DNA of 64,000 nucleotides from Rosa chinensis (taxonomy: Eukaryota > Streptophyta > Magnoliopsida > Rosales > Rosaceae): contig NC_037088.1 of NCBI RefSeq assembly GCF_002994745.2, positions 54,720,397 to 54,784,396 on the forward strand, written 5' to 3'. Below the pieces are notes generated by a model. The model was not told the origin of the DNA and made no database searches. It was given only the letters and a program-made list of their open reading frames with translations. Shown here in pieces: positions 54,328-64,000 of the stretch (position 1 is the stretch's first letter; every line of letters starts with the position of its first letter). The position numbers and the translations under genes are program-made.

Positions 54328-55409
54328 TGTTGGAAAAGTGTGGTTTAGATTAGAGCTATTTGGAATCCCACATCAGAAAGGTGAAGAGTCATCCTTGGGT
54401 TATAAGGAATGGTACCACACACACTAATGCCGAGGCCTTTTGTATTAAAACCTCATACCCGTTCTGCACCGGGTGGCTAAAGTGGGGGGAGTATCGGCAT
54501 TATTGGATCTATGTGTGTGGGACTCATTTGCCGCTTCCGCACAACAAATGGTATCAGAGCTCAGGTTACGCTTGGGACTTGGTGTCTCATACGGTCGAGT
54601 TGCAATTTGGAGGAGCTCCCGTTTGGATTGGGATCACAAGATTTGGAAGTGGATCATTGGCAGAGCCAGAACTTTAAAATCAGTGGGGCACTCTAAAGTT
54701 AAAAAAAAAAAAAAATTAAAATATATCAAAATTTTAATAAAAATAAAAAATTAAAATAATATTACGAACAATATTTTTTCTTTTAAATTACATATTTTAT
54801 TAATCAAACTTATAATATTTGAGACAATTTTTCATAATGAAAGTATAATTTATCTATGAATTTAAAATCATAGCAGAGAATAGTTTTAATGTTTTTTTGT
54901 TGAGTAGAAGGAATAATATTAATGTTTGAAAAAAAAAATAATAATAATATTAATGTTGCTAGCGATACTCGAACTTATGACCACATCCACATGCAAAAAG
55001 ACTTCTGCCACTACAGCAAACCAACAATCAATGATAATATCAAACTAGAAAGATTTTATACTAAATCTTACTGGGGCATGAGACCCACTATGCCCCAACG
55101 TGGCTCCGCCTCTGAATTGGATGCTTGCAGTCAAGGTGGAGCTATTGGAATTCGGATCATAAGACAATCAAATCACGCCAAGGTGGAGATTGTTGGAAAA
55201 GTGTGGCTTAGATTAGAGTCATTTGGAATCCCACATCATAAAGGTGAAGAGTCATCCTTGGATTATAAGGAATGGTACCACACACACTAATGTCGAGGTC
55301 TTTTGTATTAAAACCCCATACCCGTTTTGCACCAGGTGGCTAAAGTGGGGGGAGTATCGGCATTATTAGATCTATGTGTGTGGGACTCATTTGCCGCTTC
55401 CGCACAACA
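54328..55409 (+). mobile_element. TRIM-type miniature LTR element
   Basis: 1082 bp. Two 219-bp LTRs (54328-54546 and 55191-55409; TGTTGGAAAAG to CCGCACAACA), target duplication TTATG (54323-54327 and 55410-55414), primer-binding site TGGTATCAGAGC (54549-54560, initiator Met tRNA) and polypurine tract AAGGTGGAGAT. The interior (about 640 bp) has no gag or pol; 54656-55119 looks like a further small insertion with ends CAGAGCCAG and GGCTCCGCCTCTG. It lies about 250 bp downstream of the small gene. Confidence 0.93.
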
Positions 55410-55414
55410 TTATG

Positions 55415-55838
55415 CACCTAACGATTTGATTTCCCAATTCTCATAATGCTGGAGCCCAGTCACAACATTATGTATTGGAAGGTGGTTAATCCCTCTAAGG
55501 TCCTCTTACACCAGTCACAATCTCTGGTGTTGATCACTTGATCGTCCATCTCTCTCTCTCTTCTTTCTGTCAGATCCAAGGCATTGCGTGCTGGTCAACA
55601 GCTGCAACATCATACCATTGATCAACTAGGAATGTTCACATCCAGTTTTTGAGGTTATGGGAGCGAGGTGAAAAAAGCTGCAGTTAAAGTTTACTTCCAA
55701 AACAAGCAGAGGTAAAGGGAAAATTTCTGGTGCTGGAAATCTCAATTGCGACGATATATATGTCATAGTTGTGACCATTTACGGTACTCGAACTGTTGTG
55801 CAATCAGTTAGTCTACTAGAAGATGAAAGTACAAAGCA
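55415..55838. other. Intergenic, no feature seen
   Basis: No ORF or repeat recognised; a CT-rich tract is at 55548-55570. Confidence 0.35.
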
Positions 55839-56097
55839 CTACAAACCTCCCCTAGTTAGTTGCGGCCTTCCTGGCCATAAGAATAGGAGCTTATGATAAC
55901 TAGTGAACTCATAAGTGACTGTATCCGAAAGGGGACTCCGAAACTTAATCTTGTTATAATTTCCAGAGTCAATATTCACCTCTCTAAAAATAGTTTCGAC
56001 TAGCACTTGGACAGTGAAGAAAGACATGATCCACAGACTCCTGCCCCTTTTTACAAATGATGCACCAGTTAAGAGCTCGTGAGTTGGCACTACTAGA
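55839..56097 (-). pseudogene. LINE relic (zf-RVT region), split by the CACTA element
   Basis: On the minus strand, translation shows ALNWCIICKKGQESVDHVF followed by HCPSAS, the C-x2-C/H-x-C pattern of the zinc-binding region after the RT of plant L1-type elements, with stops after it. The reading is interrupted at 56097 by the CACTA insertion and seems to continue beyond it at 59779-59900. Confidence 0.5.
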
Positions 56098-56349
56098 GAA
56101 AACTCATTCAGAGACAAATTGATTTTGTCTCTAATAGCTGAGAATTCGTCTCCTAAAAAAATTTGAGACGGAATCATTTTGTGGCTAAAGTCGTCTCCTA
56201 AAGCTCGTTCCAAATTGTTTAAGGCAACGACCGATAAATTCCGTCTCCTAATGTATTTGGAGAAGAAATAAAAATTGTCCCCTATTCAATGAAAATTCAT
56301 CCCCAATTCTCATTGAGCATTGAGAGAATGGAGGGAAAATAAAATAAAT

Positions 56350-56740
56350 TGGCGCCAATCAAAGGAATAGGGGACAAACTCACTCCGTCTCCCTTTATTT
56401 TCAAAATTTAATTTTTTTGCGAATTTAATGGCGCCAATTAGACAAATAGGGGACGAAACTCACTCCGTCTCTTTTTATTCAAATTAAATTATTTTTTTTC
56501 AAATTTAATGGCGCCAATCGGATAAATAGGGGACGAAACTCATTCCGTCTCCTTTTCTTCAAATTAAAAAAAAAATCAAATTTAATGGCGCTAATCAGAC
56601 AAATAGGGGACGAAACACACTCCGTCTCCTTCCATTTTTTTTATTTTATATTTTAAATTTAGTGGTGCCAATCAGACTAATAGGGGACGAAACTCACTTC
56701 GTCTCCTTTTATTCTCAAATTTTAAATTATTTTTAAATTT
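56350..56740. repeat. Left subterminal repeats of the CACTA element
   Basis: Five direct units of about 75 bp: TTTAATGGCGCCAATC, GACAAATAGGGGACGAAACT, CACTCCGTCTCC. Such arrays are the usual transposase binding zones of CACTA elements. Confidence 0.85.
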
Positions 56741-57983
56741 AATTTTTATTTTTAATAAATTATTTGAATTATATTAGACAACAAATCTAATGGTTGTCAC
56801 CACTTATATAAATAGAATTTGTTTTTACCAAAAATTTGAATTTATTATGGATAATAGTATTAAACAGAGCCTAACATCAACTCTTTTTTCAAATCCAACA
56901 AACATGAACAAATTGAGCACTTTCACAGTATGCTTCACAAGTCTTCAACTATAAATAATATCTATAACAAATTAAGATCAATAATGCAGACGACTACCAG
57001 AGGCATATGGACTATCCTTGAACATGTGTCTTATCAGTATACCTGCACCAAAAGCTTTAATCATAAAATACCGCTGACTCCAAGAAAATTCATGAAACTG
57101 AGGAGATGAAAATATATGTTGGACCTTGATAAAGGAATATTGAAAGGAGTAAATAGGATTTCATAAGGAAACATCAAAGAAAGCAATCATAATGTTGTAT
57201 AGAAATGGATTCATGATGAGCATAAAACATTATTTAATAAGTGCAAAATATCAAATTAAACAAAAGTTAGTTTTTAGTACCAAAACCACACACTGAATGC
57301 TTACCAACTAATCAAAGCAAAAATACACGCAAGATATCAATGGTTTTACTTGAGTTAGACAATTAAAAACAAACAAACAAACACGAGATAAAGTATGTAA
57401 TCAGACCTACATGCCCAAATAAGAAAGGGTACCTTAACTATAAGGGGATCAAGGTAGGAGCCTACCACATAATTAACCTTCATGCTCCTAGCCACATATC
57501 GATCCAACTGCATAATGTAACGAAAATCGAACACCAAAAGTTAATATCAAGAATGAAAAACCATAAGTAAGCTAAATAAAATTATCTTCATAGTAAATAT
57601 CAAGAGTGGAAATCAATACTAACTTGAAATTTAAACCATGTTAAAAAAAATGGAGAATTCCCAGAGCATCCGACATTGATTAATCCAATTCTATAAAAGT
57701 GGATATTTAGTAAGAAACAGAGACAATAAGCAGTTGTGATTTTGATAAGATAAGAAAGCAAAGTCTCCCTGCACACATGGTCAACATCATAAGTAAATAA
57801 TAAACAAAAATGGAAACTAACAGACCATACTGACAAAAAAACCAAGTTAACAGTAATATATAATTATGATAATGACCGAAAGATGTTTAATTATGAATTA
57901 GGAAGGCATAACCATATAGAGAAAAGCAACTAATGATGATTTGCATGCACTTATTGAGCCACGTACATTTAAAATTGTTTACC

Positions 57984-58373
57984 TTAATTCAAGTCACTGT
58001 ATCCATCACTTTCTCGAGTGTTATCTTCATCTCCTGATAGTAATTCCTCATCTAGAGGATTATCATCGATAAAATCATCGTCACTTATGTTGCTTTGTTC
58101 AATATCTTTGCTACTCAAACCAACAATTTCAGGTTCGACATCTCTTCTACAAAGTGTTGGCATTGAATTAACATTCTCTTCAATGGGATGAATGATATTG
58201 CTAGCCTCTTCTTCTTGGTCTACCCCATCAACATAACTTGTTTCGGTATCACAATGACATAATGTCTCATTATTTGCATTCAAATGATGTTTTGCAACAT
58301 CAATGAAAGACTGAATACCTTCCTTGTATTCTTGGCAGAGTTTGTTTTTAGAATGAATCCACTCTCTATTCAT
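57984..58373 (-). pseudogene. CACTA transposase N-terminal fragment (transposase-associated domain)
   Basis: Minus-strand ORF of 129 residues from ATG 58373: MNREWIHSKNKLCQEYKEGI, then FIDVAKHH and CHC. This matches the start of plant CACTA TNP2-type proteins (the short transposase-associated zinc region with W and C/H positions). The rest is acidic (DDDFIDDNPLDEELLSGDED). The catalytic transposase is missing, so the element cannot move itself. Confidence 0.7.
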
Positions 58374-59099
58374 TTTGGATCCCCTGACATTTACAAACAA
58401 ACACTACCCTATAAATGGGCACTGAAAAATAACAGTAACAAAGAAAAGTAAGACTTGGTCTGTTTTAGAGTTTTATTCATGTAATATTTGTTTAGTTATA
58501 GTCTTATTAAGTAAAGCAAACACCTCAAGTATTAAAGCATAACATCAAGGGTATCAACAAAGTTCAATAATTATTTGCTATGAATTTTATATGTAATGAA
58601 AAAGATTCACATACCTCAACTCCCAATCTCTAGTCAAGCTCTAGTGAAATGAGTACAAAGAGTTCAAAATGCCTTGGCTGTGCTTTGTTATCACGCTACT
58701 CCAGTAGATCTTGCATAAAGGGATAATAGAGTACTGCTTTGGTTCAGACCCAGGTCTAATATACTATTTCAACAGGTGTTCAATGTAAGGTTACTAAAAT
58801 TCTAAAACCCAAAGTTTGACATGGACCAACCCTTGTTGCAACTTCCAATCTCGATCACTCTTGTTGAGGTCAGACAATCTAAAAATTCAAATCTTCATTG
58901 CGCGCGCATTGGCTGAATTAAATGTCTGAGTAAATTTTAAATAAAGATAAATCATATATGATAATTATAATTATGAAAGAATAAAGTGTAGGGTGAAAAC
59001 ATGATATAGTGTAGGGTGAAAATATCACATGACTCTCAAGGAATGTAAACAAAAACATAATTAATCAAAGTGATATTACACCGTGATCAATATTACAGA

Positions 59100-59360
59100 A
59101 TAAAAGGTCTCCTACTTATGGAGACCTAAATCATAATCATCAAGGTCTCCTACTTATGGAGACCTAAAGATTCCTACTAAAGCCTTAAAAGGTTTCCTAT
59201 ATTAACTCTCTCCTAAATCCCGCCAGAAGGTCTCCTACAGTCCTACTTATTACCTCTTTGCTAAATCCCGCCAAAGGTCTCCTACTTATTAACAATGCTA
59301 AATCCCACCAAAGGTCTCCTACTTATTGATTCTTTACTAAATCCCGCCAAAAGAAAACGT
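59100..59360. repeat. Right subterminal repeats and hairpins of the CACTA element
   Basis: Repeated AAATCCC(G/A)CCAAAGGTCTCC-type units with CTACTTATT, plus two perfect hairpins AGGTCTCC-TACTTAT-GGAGACCT (59105-59127 and 59143-59165). Their sequence differs from the left-end array. Confidence 0.85.
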
Positions 59361-59778
59361 AAGTAAGACAAAAATTCTTTTATTAACTATTGCTAAACCG
59401 GCCAAAAAAAACTTCGTAAAACAAAAATATTGCCAATAGAATTGGGGGCAAAAAATTTCGCCCCTATTTCTTTTCGTCTAAATTTTAAAAGTCATCATAA
59501 TTCTCCGCTTAAATTTTTACCAATTATTTACAAAATAAAAAAAATATAGGAGACCAAATTAAATCTCATCCCCAATTAAATTTTGGGACAAATATTTTTC
59601 GTCCCCAATTGAAATTTATTTGTCTCTAACAGCGTTGAATCTTGAATGAACAATTCGGAAGACCAAAACTTTTAGAGACAAAATTAAAAAATTTGTCCAT
59701 AATTATGTGTTTGGGGGACAAAAAATTGGTCCGTCCCAAAAGATTTTGTCTCTAAATGGGTTTTCTCTAGTAGTGTGG

Positions 59779-59993
59779 GCAAGAACCTGGTCTTCTCCTT
59801 CGAACTATAACATACGTGCTTACCAAAGTAAGAACCTTAATTAACCTTAGAAGGAACTTACAGTTCCCAATCTGATAAAAAATATCAAAATCCGGAGAAC
59901 CAGAAAATCACCCAAGAACTTGCTGAAGGAGTTGCACATAAACTCCCATAAGATTCTAAACTCCATCCTCTTGTTGGAAAATAATAATAATAA
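59779..59993. other. Continuation of the pre-CACTA site
   Basis: Directly abuts 56094 in the ancestral sequence. Probably more of the LINE relic; ends in an AAT repeat before the Helitron. Confidence 0.4.
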
Positions 59994-60440
59994 TCTTATA
60001 TAATTAAGCCAATTCTTAGAGAGAATGGTTAAATTTTTGAACTACCTATTTTACCCATGGTTCATTAAAAACTCTATAATTTATAATCTAACACATAAAG
60101 GATATATTGGTAATTGAAAATATTGGAAACAAAAAAAAAAAGAAAAAAAAAGAAGCAAAACCTAACGTGGGAGGTGAGAGTAAGGGAGTGGGATTTATAA
60201 CTGCAATAGTCCCCAAAAAAAAAAAAATTTCTACAAAATATTACTAACAAAAAAACTATAAAAATTAATTTATCCATGCAAATTAATTAAGATAAAATAG
60301 GAAACAACATCTTTATTCTCTAATATAAACTGACAAATTTCCCCAAATATAGGATTGGATGTTCATACACATGATTTACAATTTTGTTTTTCAAGAAAAT
60401 AAGCAAATTGACATGTGCGGAGCACATGTTAAGAGGCTAG
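59994..60440 (+). mobile_element. Short non-autonomous Helitron
   Basis: 447 bp starting TCTTATATAATTAAGCC and ending with the hairpin ACATGTGC-GGA-GCACATGT (60411-60429), a 7-nt spacer and CTAG. It lies between A (59993) and T (60441), the standard Helitron target. No ORF. Confidence 0.8.
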
Positions 60441-61239
60441 TAATAAATAAACGAAAAAAGCACCTTCCTGCAGAAGTAACATGGAGAAAGTTAACGGAAC
60501 ATCTCCTTCGTTTAAGTCCCTCCTAAACCGGAAACCCTTAAGTGTAAGGATAGCTAGAGGATCAACTAGTGTAGCTGTGGTTGAGTTAGATCCCCAATGA
60601 CAGAAATATACACAGAAGAAAGAGCAAGTATCAAAGTTTCCAATACTTCATGCTGACAGCTATTATTTGTTAACCTTAATCCTATATTGACAGCACGCCT
60701 TGATGTTTGTTTGTCCTTTGGGATTGAGATTACAGACATGATATATTTTAAATAACTTTTAGCCAGTCTCAGTTACTTAGATTATCAAATCAAATTCAAC
60801 TGATACTTCAAGAATCTAACTAAGTCAGAATTTGTAGCATATGCCAGGAAGGATCATATTCTCAATAACTCTATATATGATGAAATAGTCTTCAAAGTTT
60901 ATTTTTTATCTGTATGTTTTACTCATCATCAATGCCAAGTGCTCATTACATTATAATGAGGACAGTAACATCACATCTACACTTTTTGACAGTGGAAAAA
61001 TTTTCAATTGACTTTGAAAACCAATCAATCACTTTTTGCAGCGACTTAAGCCGAAATCGTATTTGATGTGCTAGATTAACATATTAACAAAAGATAACAG
61101 ATAGTTGTTTGGGGAAACTCGGATTTGCCACACTAGATGTTTTATATGCATATTTCGGATCTCTTGCATTGATTTTGCTATAATTCTGTGTTTCTTTAGA
61201 CTGATAACATCCGCTGTAGTCTCTCTCTATTTGAACTCT
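60441..61239. other. Intergenic, no feature seen
   Basis: No gene, terminal repeat or tandem repeat recognised. Confidence 0.35.
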
Positions 61240-61242
61240 TTA

Positions 61243-62261
61243 GAGCAAGTTCACCCGTAGTCTAGAAATGTCCAGGTCGAAAAGTCAAGAATTCGACCAG
61301 TCAAGTTACTGTTTACTGCCACTGGACATGGGTTTCCACCCGTTTTTTTTTCTTGACAAGTCAAGACTGTTCACTTTTCACTGTCCATCTATTTTTTCTT
61401 ACATAAATGAAAAACTAGGAATAAGTACAATACAACGTTATTTAGTAGTTGTACGAGAAATTCGGTTTCTAATTTATTTTTATTTTAGAAACAAACGTTA
61501 TTTAGAGAGTCGTGAAAATTGACTTTTTATACATTCTGAATTTGGGAAAACTTTCTTCATGAAAGTTGTAGAGCTCATCGATACGATCTCGTGTATATAT
61601 GGAACACAATATTCGGAGTTCGTATGAATTTATTATGAATTTTTGAAATCTGACAATTCTCTATAAATAGCAAAAAAAAAATTCTGTTTTGTTTCAAAGG
61701 ACGAAATTTTCTCTTTTTTTCATTTCCCCCCTCCGGTTCTCTCTCTCTCTCTCTCACTCCCCCAGACCTGGCGGGTTTCGTCCGACCCGACCCGCCTGTT
61801 TCTCCCTCCTCCGGCGTCCTCCGTCCACGGACCCGGCTTCCCCGAGGTCGTCTCACCTCTTCCGGCCGCTCCGTGGCGTCAGCCGGCCCAGACGCTGCCC
61901 CCAGGCCAAGATCGAAGCAGCACAGGAGGAGTAAATCGTCCTCCGGCGACTGGGCTTCAGTTTTTGCTTGCTGCGGCACCACGCGTCAGCTTCTCCTGCT
62001 TCAGTCTCTTCATCAGCGCGTCTGTTTCTCTTCTCTCTCCGCAGACGTCACCCACGTTTGGGTGTGAGCCGAGCTGGCACATGCCTTGGCTGGGTCAAGG
62101 AAAATGTCATCCTCTTGCCTTTTTTCTTGACTTCGGTCAAGAAAATTCATCCTTTGCCCAGTCAAGCTTGTGCTGGTGGAAAAGAGATTTTGGAGTTGGC
62201 CGGTCACCACCTCACCAAATCCATGCTTTGCCCGGTTAAAGAGGAACCGGTGGACTTGCTC
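61243..62261. mobile_element. PIF/Harbinger-like element carrying LTR-like and GC-rich cargo
   Basis: Inverted ends GAGCAAGTTCACC and GGTGGACTTGCTC, target duplication TTA (61240-61242 and 62262-62264). 61500-61640 resembles the solo LTR at 43230-43390; 61720-62060 is a GC-rich block with many CCGGC and CTCCGG words. Open frames there are compositional, not a recognised gene. No transposase. Confidence 0.65.
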
Positions 62262-62327
62262 TTAGGGAGAAGCTAAAAACAACTGCTCCCTACTACGTTT
62301 CTAAAATAGAGAAATCGTTAGGAACTT

Positions 62328-62978
62328 AGGGAAAACATCACCAATGGTCACTGAGTTATGACTTATTCGACACTTAACTCACTGTATTTTCAACAATATC
62401 ACTTAACTCACCCAGTTTTACATCCGTCTTTCACTTAACTCACTGCTGTTAATTCTGCCGTTAAAGGCTATTAAAATTGAGGGTATATTTGTGTAAACAC
62501 TAAAAAAATGCATTTCTAACTTTTTTTTTTTTTTAAATTTCAAATTATATTTAAGTTAAAAAATCATTTTTTATTAGAAATCTCAGAAATTGAAAAAAAA
62601 TCTAATAAATGTAAATTGAGGGTATATTTGTCTAAACACTAAAAAAATGCATTTCTAACTTTTTTTTTTTAAAAAAAAGACAATTTCTTTTTCAAATTAT
62701 ATTTAAGTTAAAAAAATCATTTTTTTATTAGAAATTTCAGAAATTTAAAAAAATTGAAAAAAAGTCTAATAAATTAGTTTTTTTTTAAGTTAAAAATGAT
62801 TTTTAAGTGTTTTGACAAATATACCCTCAATTTTAACGGCTTCTAACGGTAGAATTAACAGCAGTGAGTTAAGTGAAAGACGGATGTAAAACTGAATGAG
62901 TTAAGTGATATTGTTGAAAATACAGTAAGTTAAGTGTCGAATAAGTCATAATTCAGTGACCATTGGTGATATTTCCCC
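62328..62978. mobile_element. Mutator-type MITE
   Basis: 651 bp with inverted ends (AGGGAAAACATCACCAATGG and its near complement) extending over about 200 bp, A/T-rich core with repeated TTTAAGTTAAAAA, and the 9-bp duplication TAGGAACTT (62319-62327 and 62979-62987). Confidence 0.92.
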
Positions 62979-63045
62979 TAGGAACTTATAATAAATCTGA
63001 GAGATCGAGCAAAGGTGACTCATATATAGGAGCTCCTTAAACCAT

Positions 63046-63081
<36 letters not shown>

Positions 63082-63478
63082 GATCCTTTCCAGAGCAGAG
63101 TTCCGCTTTGAAATTAACGTGTGAAGTTCGAGTTTTGGGTCACTTTTTAGTCCCATATTCACGTCTCGACCGTTCAGTTTTTAGGTACTACTGTGTAGAT
63201 CATCTCTGCAAATTTTCAGCCAAATTGATTATCGTTAAGGTATCTAACTGGCTTAAACCAATGGACGGACTGAATCTGTCAACCTGAACCGTACTAGCTT
63301 TAAGGTAGTTATCAATGCCTTAACGATCATCATTTTGGCTGAAAATTTACATAGATGATCTGTACACTAGTACCTAAAAACTGAACGGTCGATGTGGATA
63401 TGCGACCGAAAAGTGACTCAAAACTCGAACTTCACACGTTAATTTCAAAGCGGAGCTATAGAATATGTGTGTGTGTAT
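63082..63478. mobile_element. Palindromic MITE inside TA/CA microsatellite
   Basis: Arms TCCGCTTTGAAATTAACGTG (63102) and its complement (ending 63454) continue inward (TTTTTAGGTACTA, TGGCTGAAAATTT) to a centre near 63278. Flanks are (TA)n(CA)n at left and (TG)n(TA)n at right, so the flanks mirror each other too. Non-coding. Confidence 0.75.
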
Positions 63479-63480
63479 AA

Positions 63481-63511
<31 letters not shown>

Positions 63512-64000
63512 TCAAATAAAATTATTTAAATAATAGTTATGGCTCCCTAGAGTGTTGAGCACGGTTCAACATTTTAAAGGCTCACATGAATTAAGGAAAA
63601 ATGAAATTATATATACAGTATATGTATAAATGAAATCCATTTTCACAGGTAAAACTTGCTATGTCTCTCTGTTCTTACGTTACCATAAAGGCTAGCTAGA
63701 ATTAAATGATCATTTCCTCCATTGTAAAAAATATATATAACTATATAATAAACCCTAGAAAAAAAAAATTACCATAAGTATCACTATCAACATGCATCTT
63801 GCGATGTTGATTTTCTCAAAGCTTTTGCTTCCTGTGGTCAGTAAGGGGTCCCGCCCCCTCAGATTTTTTGGTATACTTCAATTTTAGTTACTTATTTACC
63901 TTATTAATATTAAAAATGGGCTTAATTTAAGTATTAGATCCCCAAAAACTTCTATAACCAATCAATTGAACAATAAATTAATTATATTAAGAAACATAAT
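63479..64000. other. AT-rich end of window
   Basis: A TA microsatellite at 63480-63502, then no recognisable gene or repeat. Confidence 0.35.

Larger units (their letters stand above)
56098..59775. mobile_element. CACTA (En/Spm) transposon, non-autonomous
   Basis: 3678 bp from CACTACTAGAGAAAAC to the inverted GTTTTCTCTAGTAGTG, with the 3-bp target duplication TGG (56095-56097 and 59776-59778). Subterminal arrays are present at each end. Only a fragment of a transposase gene remains. The element inserted into a LINE relic. Confidence 0.94.

Noticed and set aside
54328..55409. Cassandra-type TRIM carrying 5S rRNA sequence in its LTR
   Set aside because: The LTR lacks the 5S internal promoter boxes; size and primer site fit a TRIM, but not Cassandra.
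61575..62276. Overlapping open frames in the GC-rich block of the right-hand element
   Set aside because: Arg/Pro/Ser-rich on both strands; explained by CpG-rich composition.

Overview
This is plant nuclear DNA, almost certainly from a eudicot and possibly from Rosaceae (a guess from the style of the repeats, not proven). Reasons: GT-AG introns in every real gene, plastid- and ER-type nuclear genes, an Elongin-A family typical of plants, Ty1/copia elements, a CACTA element, 9-bp-TSD Mutator-like MITEs, a small Helitron, a TRIM and a solo LTR. Host genes take up little of the window; most of the rest is nested mobile DNA.

Layout. 109-583 is the 3' end of a phosphoglucosamine-mutase-like gene (DRT101 type). 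0.8-8.6 kb holds an old, eroded duplication zone: Elongin-A-like gene 1 (1667-2281), a broken CPSF73-I copy (3585-4319), a relic of an Elongin-A 3' flank (6521-6725) and an unidentified broken minus-strand gene (7249-8603). 8624-16847 is a Ty1/copia element (TSD AGAAA). Its RT core is inverted, and its leader carries a MITE that itself carries a 1.2-kb perfect-type foldback element. 16729-27327 is a recent tandem duplication. Each copy has an Elongin-A-like gene (17876-18490 and 24978-25592) and the last exon of a GNAT acetyltransferase gene. Only the second copy is joined to the complete GNAT gene (28922-26495, minus). After the duplication, the first copy received a 3.5-kb LTR element (18803-22343) whose long ORF is not gag-pol but a chimera that includes H+-pyrophosphatase and ADP/ATP-carrier pieces.

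30334-36330 (minus) is a complete 13-exon M28 metallopeptidase gene (ERMP1 type); its exons sum to an open 919-residue frame. 38378-46939 is a second, more decayed copia element of the same type, interrupted by a 2.8-kb solo LTR (43137-45953). That solo LTR contains a striking array of ten hairpins with a constant 13-nt loop and changing but self-complementary stems. 47877-54081 is a very small four-exon gene (56 aa) whose 5.7-kb first intron hosts a second, truncated member of the non-gag-pol LTR family (about 48095-50152, minus) and other repeats.

The right end is mobile: a TRIM (54328-55409, TSD TTATG), a CACTA element (56098-59775, TSD TGG) inserted in a LINE relic, a Helitron (59994-60440), a PIF/Harbinger-like element (61243-62261, TSD TTA), a Mutator-like MITE (62328-62978, TSD TAGGAACTT) and a palindromic MITE sitting in TA microsatellite (about 63082-63478). 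The host genes do not form a pathway; their proximity looks like ordinary plant gene order shaped by unequal crossing over and transposition.
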